From the NCBI GenBank assembly GCA_949752735.1, contig OX457050.1, positions 39,967,553 to 40,031,552 on the forward strand: a stretch of 64,000 bases of DNA, given 5' to 3'. The DNA is from Lumbricus terrestris. Its lineage: Eukaryota; Annelida; Clitellata; Crassiclitellata; Lumbricidae. The notes under the pieces were generated by a model, which did not search any database, was not told where the DNA came from, and worked only from the letters and a program-made list of their open reading frames with translations. The position numbers and the translations under genes were made by a program. Each line of letters opens with the position of its first letter. Within the stretch, counting starts at the first letter, position 1. This document shows, one piece after another, positions 24,417-33,789 of the stretch.

Positions 24417-25029
24417 GGCAAGGCCAATAATTGATGATTAGTGGTCACACATAAAACAGTGCATACACTTTTGGATTTATGACAAGCGCTCAAATCAAAG
24501 GGTTAACGATTTGCAATGCGCGATTGTAATCGTGTAATCTTAAAATATATTTTTTATTGTAGGCTAATCGTGAATTCCCCTTCAATAGAAACTTCAAGTA
24601 CGTTTCTGGCCAGACAATCAAACCACGATAAAAAAAATAATGGGTTCTAAACGCTTCTAAACGGAAAATGGGCAATGTAGTGAGGACGATAGGCCTAAGC
24701 TCGTGCATTGTGCAAACTGTGGATAAAAGCAACAAACTTTTCTGTATTGAAGAAAACACATTTTAAGACTTTTCAGCCAGAGCTACGTATCACTTAATTC
24801 GATCAGGAAAACAAACAAAAAATTAATGAAACGTCCGCAAAATTCGGTTACTTTGCTGTTTGATCGACTATCAATGACAATAGCGGTCCAGACTGAAATC
24901 TTGTGTTTGTGAATTTTTATTTTTTTGCAGAATTTAAATTTTAAAAAATTGCAAAAAATAAATTTCTACAAATTTGCTTAAAACACAAGTTTTAGAGCAA
25001 TTTCAATGACACGGGAAAAAATAATAGCC
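24417..25029. other. no gene recognised
   Basis: AT-rich sequence downstream of the exon, perhaps its 3' UTR. No feature could be supported. Confidence 0.4.
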
Positions 25030-25155
25030 TCGAAACCGTTTCTTCATGTGACATTAACGGCGATTAGTATTTTAGTCACAGAAGAAAATTTCGATAACTA
25101 ACCACGAAGCGAGAGGGCGGATGAAAATCTTCAGAGCAAGAACAAGAAGCGGGAT
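25030..25155. repeat. fragment related to the fold-back element at 2159-2618
   Basis: Shares TAGCCTCGAA, GCGGATGAAAATCTTCAGA and AACAAGAAGCGGGAT with the interior of the 2159-2618 element. No terminal repeat is seen. Confidence 0.55.
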
Positions 25156-25440
25156 CATTTTTTCTGATATGAGCAAGATGCATTGTGTTACATCTCAAAG
25201 AGTCTGGGTATCAGGCTGGATATGTTCGGAATCAAGTTTTAGGGACACTGCAAGTCTCACCAATTCCTGCAGGCTGTTCTGCAAAAACGTCAGCTCCTCT
25301 AAGGATTACTCACTTAAAGTTTGGTGTCAATAAAAAGGTTTTTCTTCAATTTCTTCAGTGACGTGTGTTTGACTTGTTTATCAGGTGTCCCACATGCACA
25401 TTTGGTGAGTTCATGGAATGACGGAAATGAAAGGTTTTTG

Positions 25441-25860
25441 GGTACTATAATTTTAATTGGTACTATAATTTTAATTCACCTTTTTTATTTATTTCAGCGT
25501 GTCGATGTAGGTTTCGTGTACGACCCCACAGAAATAGAAATTCGATGAAAAATATTTCCTCACGAAGTAGAAGCGGGATTTAGCGCGTGAGGGTCGGTTA
25601 GGGCTCAGGTTAGGCGTCGTGAGGGTCGGTTAGGGTTAGTTTTAGGGTTAGTGCAGTCATTCTGCTAAAATTGAAGCTGGATTGATGAAGAATAATTTTC
25701 AATGTAAAATTGATGAAAAATATATACTGACAAAATAGAAACGGGATTTATCGAACAAATTCTTGTCTAAGCAGAAGCTGGATCGATTAAAAGGGTTCTG
25801 GACAAACTAGAAGTTGGCGAAATTAAATCGAAAAAAAGGGTGAATTAAAATTATAGTACC
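25441..25860. mobile_element. fold-back element with GGTACTATAATTTT termini
   Basis: The left end is two direct copies of GGTACTATAATTTTAATT (25441 and 25459), and the right end (25831-25860) is the inverse. GGTTTTTG flanks both sides (25433-25440 and 25861-25868), an 8-bp target duplication. The interior carries GAAGCTGGATTGATGAA, AGAAACGGGATTT and GCAGAAGCTGGATCGAT, all variants of the shared phrase. A GTGAGGGTCGGTTAGGG duplication is also present. Element length is 420 bp. Confidence 0.8.
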
Positions 25861-26094
25861 GGTTTTTGGCTAACTGCTATAGAGCAGTTCCTCTCAACAA
25901 AGACACAAGGAAGCATTTAATACTCTAGCTGCAGCTAAATTTAATCACACAAAAATTATCCCAGAATTTAATATAGGCTACTGAGAGTGTAATGTGTCAG
26001 TAAGCATGACAAAAAATAGGTTTGACGAGATATGTTTTGACATTTTTCTGCAACTCTGGTTATTCCTCATACAAAATACAAAAAATACTTGATC

Positions 26095-26600
26095 ATGCAA
26101 ATTTATGCACATGGCGGCGCCAAAGGGGCTTAAGCCCCCTCCCCCCCAATGAGGCTCAGCCCCAAACCAAAAAACGAAAAATGTATATAACGGCTTACTT
26201 CGTACTAAGGAAACTAGACAATGACAAATGGCAACAAAATCAACTATATATTGTCAAAGCGTAGATGCTTATAACAGTGGCGGCGACAGAGGGGCTAAAC
26301 CCTAAATGTGACTCAGCCCCCCTCCAAGCAAAAAGCGGAAAAGTCTATAACGGCTTACTTCGTAATACGGAAACAAGACAATGACCAACGGCTACAAAAT
26401 CAGCTATATATTATCATAGCGCATATGCTTATGCCAGTGGCTGCGCCAGGGGAGGACAGGGGGCTAAGTTCCACATGTAACCCGCTCCACCCAAAGCAAA
26501 AAGGGGAAATGTCTGTACCGACTTAATTTTCTTAACAAGGTAGCTAGACAATGACCAACGGCAACGAAATCATCTATATTATCATAGCGTATATGCTTAA
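26095..26600. repeat. about 166-bp tandem repeat, 3 copies
   Basis: The block GACAATGACCAACGGCAAC followed by ATATATTATCATAGCG recurs at about 26215, 26380 and 26550, each preceded by a CCCC-rich GGCTAA segment and AACGGCTTACTTCGTA. Small open frames inside are by-products. Confidence 0.8.
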
Positions 26601-26627
26601 GTCAATGAATACACCGCAGATGTTGAC

Positions 26628-26690
26628 CGTACAAAATGGTAGCGGGCAAAATGGTGCGGACAAAATAGTATGGATGTGTTGGAATGCAGA
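26628..26690. mobile_element. solitary fold-back terminal array
   Basis: GTTGACCGTACAAAATGG followed by CGGGCAAAATGG and GCGGACAAAATAG matches the subterminal array of the element at 57700-58214. No inverse partner is nearby, so it is a one-sided remnant. Confidence 0.5.
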
Positions 26691-26869
26691 GCTTTATTCA
26701 CGATAAAAGGAGATAAAGATTGTCACATGTCATCTGAACTATTAGCACAAAACACGGAACGGAGAAGAAGGAAGTGACGTATAACATACAGTGTTGCCAC
26801 TGAGGTTTCAGAAATAAACCCAGACTTCCTTCCGAAAAAACCCCAGAAAAACCCAGACTATTCATATAA

Positions 26870-27115
26870 GAGTAGATAGAAAACTAACAAGCTGGCGCAT
26901 TTTAATGGTGCTATAAAAACCAGTTAATTTGTAGTAGTTTTGGCGCTTTTTCTGACAACTTGGCGCATTTTAATGGTGCTGTAGAAACCAGTTAAATTTG
27001 TAGTAGTTTGGTGCTTTTTCTGTAGTAGCTATAGAAAACCTCAGTTAGTAGTTTAGATAGGAGCTATAATCAGTTAATGGTGCTATAGAAACCAGTTAAA
27101 TTTTTCAAGAGAGAT
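26870..27115. repeat. short degenerate tandem repeat
   Basis: CTTGGCGCATTTTAATGGTG and AACCAGTTAATTTGTAGTAG recur with a period near 75 bp (26895, 26965, then shortened copies). Confidence 0.6.
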
Positions 27116-28335
27116 AAAATTATTATAGTAACTTCTACCAAAAAATGCTATTGTAAATTCTTTCTGAAGTATTTCTCTTAGTGTAGAAGTAGAAGAAGTT
27201 TTTAAGAGAGATAAAATTATTATAGTAACTTCTACCAAAATTGCTATCTATAATTCTTCTGAAGTATTTCTCTTAGTGTAGTAGTAGAAGAAGTTTTCAA
27301 GAGAGATAAAATTACAACTAAATTTTGGCTTTAATATTTCCTCTTAGTATAGAAGTAGAAGTATATAAGTATTTTTCTTTTGTAGAAGAAGAAATAATAT
27401 TATCTCTCATGTACCTACCTTCCTTATCTACCAAATTGAGACCTTCAAAAATGGAGGAAAAAAACTTATCTTATTTCTTCTTTTTTTTCTTTAATAATAC
27501 CGACATATAGCATTATACACCATTTTGGACTTTTGAGCTCTCCTTTTTTTTGTTTAGAATTCTTTCTGAAGTATTTCTCTTAGTGTAGTAGTAGAAGAAG
27601 TTTTCAAGAGAGATAAAATTACAACTAAATTTTAGCTTTAATATTTCCTCTTAGTATAGAAGTAGAAGTATATAAGTATTTTTCTTTTGTAGAAGAAGAA
27701 ATAATATTATCTCTCATGTACCTACCTTCCTTATCTACCAAATTGAGACCTTCAAAAATGGAGGAAAAAAACTTATCTTATTTCTTCTTTTTTTTCTTTA
27801 ATAATACCGACATATAGCATTATACGCCATTTTGGACTTTTGAGCTCTCTTTTTTTGTTTAGAATTCTTTCTGAAGTATTTCTCTTAGTGTAGTAGTAGA
27901 AGAAGTTTTCAAGAGAGATAAAATTACAACTAAATTTTAGCTTTAATATTTCCTCTTAGTATAGAAGTAGAAGTATATAAGTATTTTTTCTTTTGTAGAA
28001 GAAGAAATAATATTATCTCTCATGTACCTACCTTCCTTATCTACCAAATTGAGACCTTCAAAAATGGAGGAAAAAACTTATCTTATTTCTTCTTTTTTTC
28101 TTTAATAATACCGACATATAGCATTATACGCCATTTTGGACTTTTGAGCTCTCTTTTTTTTGTTTAGAATTCTTTCTGAAGTATTTCTCTTAGTGTAGAA
28201 GTAGAAGAAGTTTTTAAGAGAGATAAAATTATTATAGTAACTTCTACCAAAATTGCTATTGTAAATTCTTCTGAAGTATTTCTCTTAGTGTAGTAGTAGA
28301 AGAAGAAGTAGAATATATCTATAAGTTTTAAAAGA
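27116..28335. repeat. composite array: 305-bp units flanked by about 100-bp units
   Basis: GAATTCTTTCTGAAGTATTT recurs at 27557, 27862 and 28167, exactly 305 bp apart, with an earlier copy near 27252. Units contain ACTTATCTTATTTCTTC and CGCCATTTTGGAC. Shorter units with AGAGAGATAAAATTATTATA flank the array on both sides (about 27110-27250 and 28205-28310). It lies immediately before the virus-like island and could be its decayed left terminal region, though no inverse copy is seen at the right. Confidence 0.85.
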
Positions 28336-28367
28336 AACAATTTGCTAATGTTACAATCATTCTATGT

Positions 28368-29357
28368 CTAAGATGAGTCTAGACTAATCAAATCTTTATT
28401 ATCAACCCATGAATTGAAGGACGAATCATATCCTAACCATTTAACTAAAGATTTGTTTCCGCGTTTTCTAATAATCTTCTCTATTTTAAATGTATCTTGC
28501 GTTGTCGGTTGAAGCTCAGGCTCATAAAATGTTCCTTGTATTTCTTCTCCATTATAATCAGATATTTTATAAGTTATTGGGTCTGTGTATTGGATTTGTG
28601 TAATAGTAAAAATTTCTTCCGTCCAACGAGGAGTGAAACCTTTCTCAAATGTATTTTTCTTCTTGGAAATTCTTACTTTATCTCCGACTGAAAATTTAGG
28701 TTTAGCAGATTCAGGGACAACGCCACCGTATAAATTCATCCACACGACCCATTCGTTTGCTTTGATACTCGCTTTAACAGGAGTCATTTTAATGGAAGAA
28801 TGTCTTGTGTTGTTGTATAAACTAACCATACTGTCTAAAACATCGATATATCTCTGAGTTGAATTTGCTGTGAAAAATTTAAACATTCTCTCTTTTATTG
28901 TTCTGTTAAATCTTTCCACGACGCAACTCTTCTCCTCATTCTCAGTCGAGTACAATTCAACACCTAAAGATTTTACATCTTTATTGTAGAACTTTTCCCT
29001 TATCCACCCAAAGTTTTTCAGGTTTACGTTCGCTATTAGTAAATATTTTAACGAAAGCATCAGCCACAGATTTTCCAGTTTTATCTTTTATCGGAACAAC
29101 CCATCCATACTTAGAGAAAATATCGATCACGCTTAACAAATATTTCACACCAGAGTTAAATTTAGCAAAAGCCTGCATATCAATCAAGTCAGCAGCCCAT
29201 ATTATATCAATTCCATTAACGTATACTTTTCGTTTCCTAAAATGTCTTATTATTGGTTTATGCAATTCCTCAGCGAGTTGATCTGTCCATCTCAGAGCTT
29301 TTTTTTCAATCCCATTCCAAAATGGGTTTTCGTTGATAATATTGGCTTTACTATGCT
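28368..29357 (-). pseudogene. retroviral-type (Polinton) integrase with C-terminal chromodomain
   Basis: DDE integrase for inserting element DNA. The open frame begins after a stop near 29357 without an ATG and reads ALRWTDQLAEELHKP, then DIIWAADLIDM (first catalytic Asp), SVIDIFSKYGWVVPIKDK, LWVDKGK (second Asp), then after a frameshift near 28990 VVERFNRTIKERMFKFF (catalytic Glu) and MVSLYNNTRHSSIKMTP. The last 40 residues (IEKIIRKRG ... VKWLGYDSSFNSW) match a chromodomain, which in related elements may guide insertion to chromatin. One small indel near 28990 inactivates this copy. Its 5' part overlaps the phospholipase gene in the -1 frame. Confidence 0.85.
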
Positions 29358-29816
29358 TCTTTCAATTCTTTCACGAAACGAAGGATTATGTATATTATTT
29401 AATTCAGGTATCATAGCTCTGTCAGCAACGTTTCTTTCTGCTGTATCAGCATGTTTAGCATAAGCTAAATCATGTCTATAAGCTGCCTGGTCAACTCTGT
29501 CTACTGGTTTACTCCATTCCTTCGGAGTTCCATCTGGATTTAATCTAAGATCTAATCGGGTTCCTGGACCTGTGAAAGAATGCCCAGGTAGATGCATTTC
29601 CCCGGGATACTTTGCCCAGGGAAGTTTAATATTAGAAGTAGCAGAATTGAGAGCTGAGACCAAATCGCCTCCTTGTACTGCGGCTTTAATAAACTGAGTT
29701 TTTGTAGCTCCACATTCAACGCACACACCTCTACTCATAGACCTTCCATTCTTACTGACGACTCGTTGAATATCTCTGGATTCAGTTTTTCGTTTACACT
29801 TTACGCAATATTGCAT
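29292..29816 (-). CDS. zinc ribbon plus parvovirus VP1-like phospholipase A2
   Basis: 174 residues. N-terminal four-cysteine ribbon (C4, C7, C32, C35; DUF5679-like), then a phospholipase A2 domain: calcium loop TGPGTRLDLRL (82-92) and catalytic helix DQAAYRHDLAY with His115-Asp116, as in parvovirus VP1 and some adintovirus proteins. In parvoviruses this enzyme helps the incoming particle leave the endosome; here the same role is inferred. The start codon sits in TATATAAAATGC. It ends FGMGLKKKL on an A8 run shared with the integrase frame. It diverges from the ATPase across 25 bp. A secreted or host PLA2 is unlikely: no signal peptide or cysteine framework. Confidence 0.85.
   Translation of the reverse strand: MQYCVKCKRKTESRDIQRVVSKNGRSMSRGVCVECGATKTQFIKAAVQGGDLVSALNSATSNIKLPWAKYPGEMHLPGHSFTGPGTRLDLRLNPDGTPKEWSKPVDRVDQAAYRHDLAYAKHADTAERNVADRAMIPELNNIHNPSFRERIERSIVKPILSTKTHFGMGLKKKL
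29298..29304 (-). promoter_or_regulatory. candidate -1 ribosomal frameshift site (A AAA AAG)
   Basis: On the minus strand an A8 run followed by G gives A AAA AAG in the phospholipase frame, two codons before its stop. A -1 slip enters the integrase frame, which continues AAA GCT CTG AGA TGG and has no upstream ATG. The heptamer is a classical slippery sequence (as in bacterial dnaX). A stimulatory structure downstream was not established. Confidence 0.45.
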
Positions 29817-29841
29817 TTTATATAATATACCGGTAATTAAA
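29817..29841. promoter_or_regulatory. divergent AT-rich promoter
   Basis: The 25 bp between the two start codons contain overlapping TATA-like words on both strands (TTTATATAATATA). Leftwards it gives TATATAAAATG for the phospholipase gene; rightwards TAATTAAAATG for the ATPase. Confidence 0.55.
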
Positions 29842-30618
29842 ATGGAAGTTCAAGATCTCTCATGGAATGAAGATTCATCTAAGCGCTTTAACAGTCCCTT
29901 ATTACCAAGAAGCATCAGAGGTTTGATCGTAGGTAAGTCTCAGTGCGGTAAGACAACTTTACTACTTAATTTATTACTGAGGCCTGGGTGGTTAGACTAC
30001 GATAATCTACAAGTTTTCGGAAAATCTCTCTTTCAACCAGAATATAAGATTCTTAAAAAATCTTTCGAAGAGAAATTACCAAAGGAAGCAATTATAAGAC
30101 TTTTTGATAAACGGGATGAGATCGTGAAATTAAATGTTTCACCGACCGCCGTTGTCGAGGAGATGTCTAAAAACATAGATAAGAAATCTGACATAGACTG
30201 CAAGTTCTTCGAAACCTCTGACGATGTTCCAGATCCCAGGGAATTAAATCGAGATAAAAAGAATCTCATGATTTTCGACGACTTACAGTTAGAGAAGCAG
30301 AATAAGTGCGAATCGTATTACATTAGGGGAAGACACAGTAATGTGGACTGTTTTTACCTTGCACAAAATTATTTCAAATTACCTAGACAGACTATCAGAG
30401 AAAATGCAAACTTTATTTGCTTATTTCCTCAAGACCACAAAAATATTAATCATATATACAGCGATCATATAGGTGTAGATGATATGACTATAGAAGAATT
30501 TCGAAAACTATGTAAAACTGCGTGGGATGAACAGCATGGTTTTGTAGTCATTGATTTGACTAGTAAAAGAAATAATGGCAAGTACAGATGCGGTTTAGAT
30601 ACATTTTATATTCAATAA
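29842..30618 (+). CDS. FtsK/HerA-type (A32-like) genome-packaging ATPase
   Basis: 258 residues. Walker A GKSQCGKTT at 31-39, Walker B LMIFDD at 142-147, then a conserved YLAQNYFKLPRQTIRENANF block (about 172-191) typical of packaging ATPases of Polintons, adintoviruses and large DNA viruses. It would pump the genome into the capsid. The start follows GGTAATTAAA. The frame is intact with no introns. It is the first gene of the rightward operon-like series, 95 bp before the penton gene. Confidence 0.9.
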   Translation: MEVQDLSWNEDSSKRFNSPLLPRSIRGLIVGKSQCGKTTLLLNLLLRPGWLDYDNLQVFGKSLFQPEYKILKKSFEEKLPKEAIIRLFDKRDEIVKLNVSPTAVVEEMSKNIDKKSDIDCKFFETSDDVPDPRELNRDKKNLMIFDDLQLEKQNKCESYYIRGRHSNVDCFYLAQNYFKLPRQTIRENANFICLFPQDHKNINHIYSDHIGVDDMTIEEFRKLCKTAWDEQHGFVVIDLTSKRNNGKYRCGLDTFYIQ

Positions 30619-30713
30619 AGTTTGTGACTATTTAAATAAATGATATATAAAATGACAACACTACTCGTAAAGCTTGAGATTTTATATTTTATATTAAAAA
30701 ATAACTATTTAAA

Positions 30714-31466
30714 ATGGAAACGCTTCTGGAAAAGATTGCGCGTAACACAGAGGCTAAAGAATCATTCTGCATTTTGTTGAGTGAAAGGAGCACACGTATT
30801 CGAACGAAGTTTAATCCACTAATCGAACTAGACAAAAATAAGAAGTATGAAATGGCTTTGGTTAATCTTGAAACGTACTACAGTTTTCCTAATATAGACG
30901 AAACAAATAATAAATTCGTATATTCGTCAAATAACGGTGTAACATGGGAAAATTTAGTCATTCCCACCGGTTGCTATGAAATCGTTGACTTAAATGATTA
31001 CATACAGAGAATTATGAAAGAAGAAGGTCATGCGGACTGTATCAAGCTACATCCAAATAACAATACTTTGAAAGTGGTTTTGGAAATTAATCCCAACTAT
31101 AAAGTTGATTTTAGAGTAGAAAATTCAATTAGTACCGTACTAGGATTTCAGAGTCGTGTATACTCCGAAGGATACAATGAATCTGAGCACATTGTCGATA
31201 TAAACAGCGTGAATAGTTTACGAGTTACCAGTGATGTAATAGGATCCTCGTATGCTAACGGAACTACGGATAACATAATTTATTCTTTCTTTCCATCGGT
31301 TGGACCTGGTTATAAGATACTCGAATCTCCTCATAATCTGGTATATCTTCCTATAACGCTATATTCTATTTCATCGATGGAAACAAAACTAACGGATCAA
31401 AATGGAAAATTAATTAACTTAAGAGGTGAGGAATTGTCGATACGATTTCATATAAGAGAGGTGTGA
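30714..31466 (+). CDS. penton-like minor capsid protein
   Basis: 250 residues without transmembrane segments, beta-rich. It has blocks typical of the minor capsid (penton) proteins that accompany double-jelly-roll capsids in Polinton-like elements: YEMALVNLETYYSFPNI, YEIVDLNDYI, STVLGFQSRVY and YKILESPHNLVYLPI near the end, then RGEELSIRFHIREV. It probably forms the pentameric vertex. Assignment rests on remembered similarity and on position between ATPase and capsid genes. The start lies in CTATTTAAAATGG. Gap to the next gene is 31 bp. Confidence 0.75.
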   Translation: METLLEKIARNTEAKESFCILLSERSTRIRTKFNPLIELDKNKKYEMALVNLETYYSFPNIDETNNKFVYSSNNGVTWENLVIPTGCYEIVDLNDYIQRIMKEEGHADCIKLHPNNNTLKVVLEINPNYKVDFRVENSISTVLGFQSRVYSEGYNESEHIVDINSVNSLRVTSDVIGSSYANGTTDNIIYSFFPSVGPGYKILESPHNLVYLPITLYSISSMETKLTDQNGKLINLRGEELSIRFHIREV

Positions 31467-31497
31467 TTTAAATTTAAAGTTTAATATTTAATATAAA

Positions 31498-32094
31498 ATG
31501 ACCCCTTACTCGAATGTTAAAGTTAATATTTCTGAAGGACAAAAGGATAAAATTAGACGAGCTGCTCAAGCAGGAACTGGAGTGAGTATAAGACTTTCTC
31601 ATGGGGATATAACTGGTGGGCATGTATTCGCTCTAAACCAGAGACAAATTAACAAGATGACGAAAGCTTATCAAAATGGAACAGGTGTGACAATTAAAAT
31701 GAGTAAAACGCAATTGGAAGACAATGCGAAAGTCGAAGGTGGATTTATCGGTGCGATTCTCCCGTTTCTAGCTACGGCTGGGAAATTTCTTCTGTCTAAT
31801 GTTCTTCAGAGTTTAGCCACAGGAGCCTTAACAGGATTAGGTTCTGCAGCTGGTTCCAAAATTGTTGATAAAATAAGTGGATCTGGCGTGCTCTACATTA
31901 AGAAAGGAGGAATATGCTGTAAGGTAATACCTGCAGGGGAAGGTCTTATTCTATCTCCGTGGAAAAAGGGCAGTTCGATAACGGGATCCGGTCTGTTTAT
32001 GAAAAGAGGGGCAGGATATGTGAGTGGGGAAGGACTTATACTCGGGCCAAATTCCCCATTTAAAAATATTCCTATTCTTGGAATGATACTTTAA
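31498..32094 (+). CDS. adenovirus pVI-like membrane-active structural protein
   Basis: 198 residues. Residues 5-75 hold two related segments (VKVNISEGQKDKIRRAAQAG...GVSIRLS and FALNQRQINKMTKAYQNG...GVTIKMS). These are followed by VEGG (79-82) and a long hydrophobic glycine-rich stretch (83-123) that could insert in membranes, then glycine-rich repeats (GEGLIL twice). This pattern recurs beside capsid genes of adintovirus-like elements. The pVI-like role (lysis of entry vesicles, capsid cement) is inference. The start lies in AATATAAAATG. Confidence 0.6.
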   Translation: MTPYSNVKVNISEGQKDKIRRAAQAGTGVSIRLSHGDITGGHVFALNQRQINKMTKAYQNGTGVTIKMSKTQLEDNAKVEGGFIGAILPFLATAGKFLLSNVLQSLATGALTGLGSAAGSKIVDKISGSGVLYIKKGGICCKVIPAGEGLILSPWKKGSSITGSGLFMKRGAGYVSGEGLILGPNSPFKNIPILGMIL

Positions 32095-32110
32095 AAAATC
32101 GCTTATATAA

Positions 32111-32497
32111 ATGTCTGGATACGGTAACCCAATACACAAATTTATTACCAAACGGAAACCTCGACTGAGTGCGATAACTTGGATGCCAAAATTAGTCGCT
32201 CATGTTCCTGTAAGACAACGAGTTGGAGAAAGATGGGAGATTTTTGCTCAGCAAGCGATAACGATTGAACCAAAGACAACAATTACGGTAGAGTTAGGAC
32301 TCGGTGTCCGAATGACCAGAGGAATATGTCTAGTGTCTCTTAGACAGAAAATCAAAGAGAAGAGATGCAGCTTACAGGACGGTACAGTTGCTGAAGACGC
32401 GGACGATATAATTATTACAATTCAAAACAATTCTGATTCGGTGGTTACTATAAACGAAAAAGACTCCATATGTTACGTTAATTTCTACGATGCATAA
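32111..32497 (+). CDS. dUTPase-fold protein without catalytic motifs
   Basis: 128 residues. IEPKTTITVELGLGVRMTRG, then ICLVSLRQ, and a terminal strand order DDIIITIQNNSDSVVTINEK followed by DSICYVNFYDA follow the trimeric dUTPase beta pattern. The Ser-rich phosphate loop and the catalytic Asp/Tyr motif are absent (DGTVAEDADD stands in their place). In a structural gene block it may serve as a trimeric decoration or spike protein. Fold assignment is by eye and needs a structure prediction. The start is in TTATATAAATG, 16 bp after the preceding stop. Confidence 0.5.
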   Translation: MSGYGNPIHKFITKRKPRLSAITWMPKLVAHVPVRQRVGERWEIFAQQAITIEPKTTITVELGLGVRMTRGICLVSLRQKIKEKRCSLQDGTVAEDADDIIITIQNNSDSVVTINEKDSICYVNFYDA

Positions 32498-32540
32498 TTT
32501 TACGTTTACGATTACGTTTTAAACAACATACTTATAAAAC

Positions 32541-33413
32541 ATGTCGCTACTGAAAATTAGTGATCCTGCAAAAAGAAATTTTATTATCGAAGAGTTTCTA
32601 AAAACGAAGAAAAATATTAAACAAAACTTCCTCTCTGAGAGAATAGACGATCTTGGACTACAACGAGAACTGACGAAAATCTACAAACCAATAGTCGACT
32701 CTCAATCAGCAATTTCGAAAGAACAAAACGCTTTGCTGTCGACTATAAAAGACAACTCTGCAGCAACATCACTAGCTCTAAAATCACTTCCAGTATCTTT
32801 TCCTCAGTATCCGTCTATAGAGGCGTACAACGACGACCCAGTAGAAGACATTAGAACCTTAGAATTAGGAAATATTGCAGTTGAATACCTACAAAAATAT
32901 GCTTCCAATAAAAAACTTGTAGACACAACATTCGGAATAAGATCCAAAGATGGAAAATTCTACATCGGCGACAGCGAAATCTCAATCCAAGTAAATGACA
33001 TCACAGTTGGTAACAAGACTTACCAAGGAACTCCAGGACTATGGGAATTGTTAACGTTGGCTAATCCAGACAAATCAATTTTTGATACTCATGATCATGC
33101 AAAATACGCCGAGATTCTAACCAAAACGAATGCCATGAGTCAACCACACAATCCGAACAAACCTAAATCGTCTAGAAGCGTAAAATATAGAGAGGTAATA
33201 AAACCGATATGGAATACATACACAAAGTACAAAGGGAGCGGAGTAATTACTATTCCTTCAGATCCTAATGAATTAGTAAAACAACTCGAGTTACGAATGC
33301 ATAGCTACAATGCGGGAAATACAGGTGTAAGAAATGAAATTATAGGTATGAGCGACGAGTTACTGAGACAAGGAGTGATAACCAAGGATGAATATAAAAA
33401 ATTAATGATTTAA
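32541..33413 (+). CDS. DUF8207-like protein
   Basis: 290 residues. Charged, helical N-terminus (1-80) likely a coiled coil. Residues about 131-224 resemble the uncharacterised domain I know as DUF8207: DGKFYIGDSEISI, VGNKTYQGTPGLWELLT, then a HNPNKPKSSRSVKY block. Function unknown. The family recurs beside virus-like capsid genes in invertebrate genomes, so a virion or assembly role is likely. The C-terminus (SDELLRQGVITKDEYKKLM) resembles a short helical hairpin. The start follows CTTATAAAAC. Confidence 0.7.
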   Translation: MSLLKISDPAKRNFIIEEFLKTKKNIKQNFLSERIDDLGLQRELTKIYKPIVDSQSAISKEQNALLSTIKDNSAATSLALKSLPVSFPQYPSIEAYNDDPVEDIRTLELGNIAVEYLQKYASNKKLVDTTFGIRSKDGKFYIGDSEISIQVNDITVGNKTYQGTPGLWELLTLANPDKSIFDTHDHAKYAEILTKTNAMSQPHNPNKPKSSRSVKYREVIKPIWNTYTKYKGSGVITIPSDPNELVKQLELRMHSYNAGNTGVRNEIIGMSDELLRQGVITKDEYKKLMI

Positions 33414-33430
33414 ATTATTATGATATAGAA

Positions 33431-33775
33431 ATGCTGGTCGTTGCGAAAAGAAGTTATAAAAAAGTACACGTTGTTGGTGGAGCAGGAATATTCGATTCCA
33501 TTACTGGATTGCTCAAGAGACTACTAACTTCGAATGCAGCCAAACGAATTGCGAGCACGGCTGTTCAAGAGATAGGGGGTGTTGCTAAAGACGTTGGAAA
33601 ACGATTACTCAATAAGATACTCACCCCAACCACCGTCCGTCAACGACCAATAACTGAGGAAACTAAAGTAATTCTAGCTAGATTACTCCATTCGAATCCG
33701 GAAATAACGGGTGGAGCCATTAGAATTCAAGATCTCGTAAAGCGCTTAAACGGAGGTGGTTTGAAAATTGCTTAA
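33431..33775 (+). CDS. small basic pX-like core protein
   Basis: 114 residues, strongly basic. VVGG (14-17) precedes an amphipathic segment (FDSITGLLKRLL). ITGG-A (93-97) and LNGG-G (106-110) fit the adenovirus protease consensus (M/I/L)XGG-X, as in adenovirus core protein precursors pX and pVII. No protease gene is present in the island to cut them. A DNA-condensing core role is inferred. The start follows GATATAGAA; flanking gaps are 17 and 28 bp. Confidence 0.55.
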   Translation: MLVVAKRSYKKVHVVGGAGIFDSITGLLKRLLTSNAAKRIASTAVQEIGGVAKDVGKRLLNKILTPTTVRQRPITEETKVILARLLHSNPEITGGAIRIQDLVKRLNGGGLKIA

Positions 33776-33789
33776 TTCTTATTTAAAAA

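Noticed and set aside
29292..29816. Phospholipase A2 gene as a venom or toxin gene
   Set aside because: No signal peptide or disulphide pattern; a zinc ribbon and location in a capsid gene block point to a virion-type enzyme.
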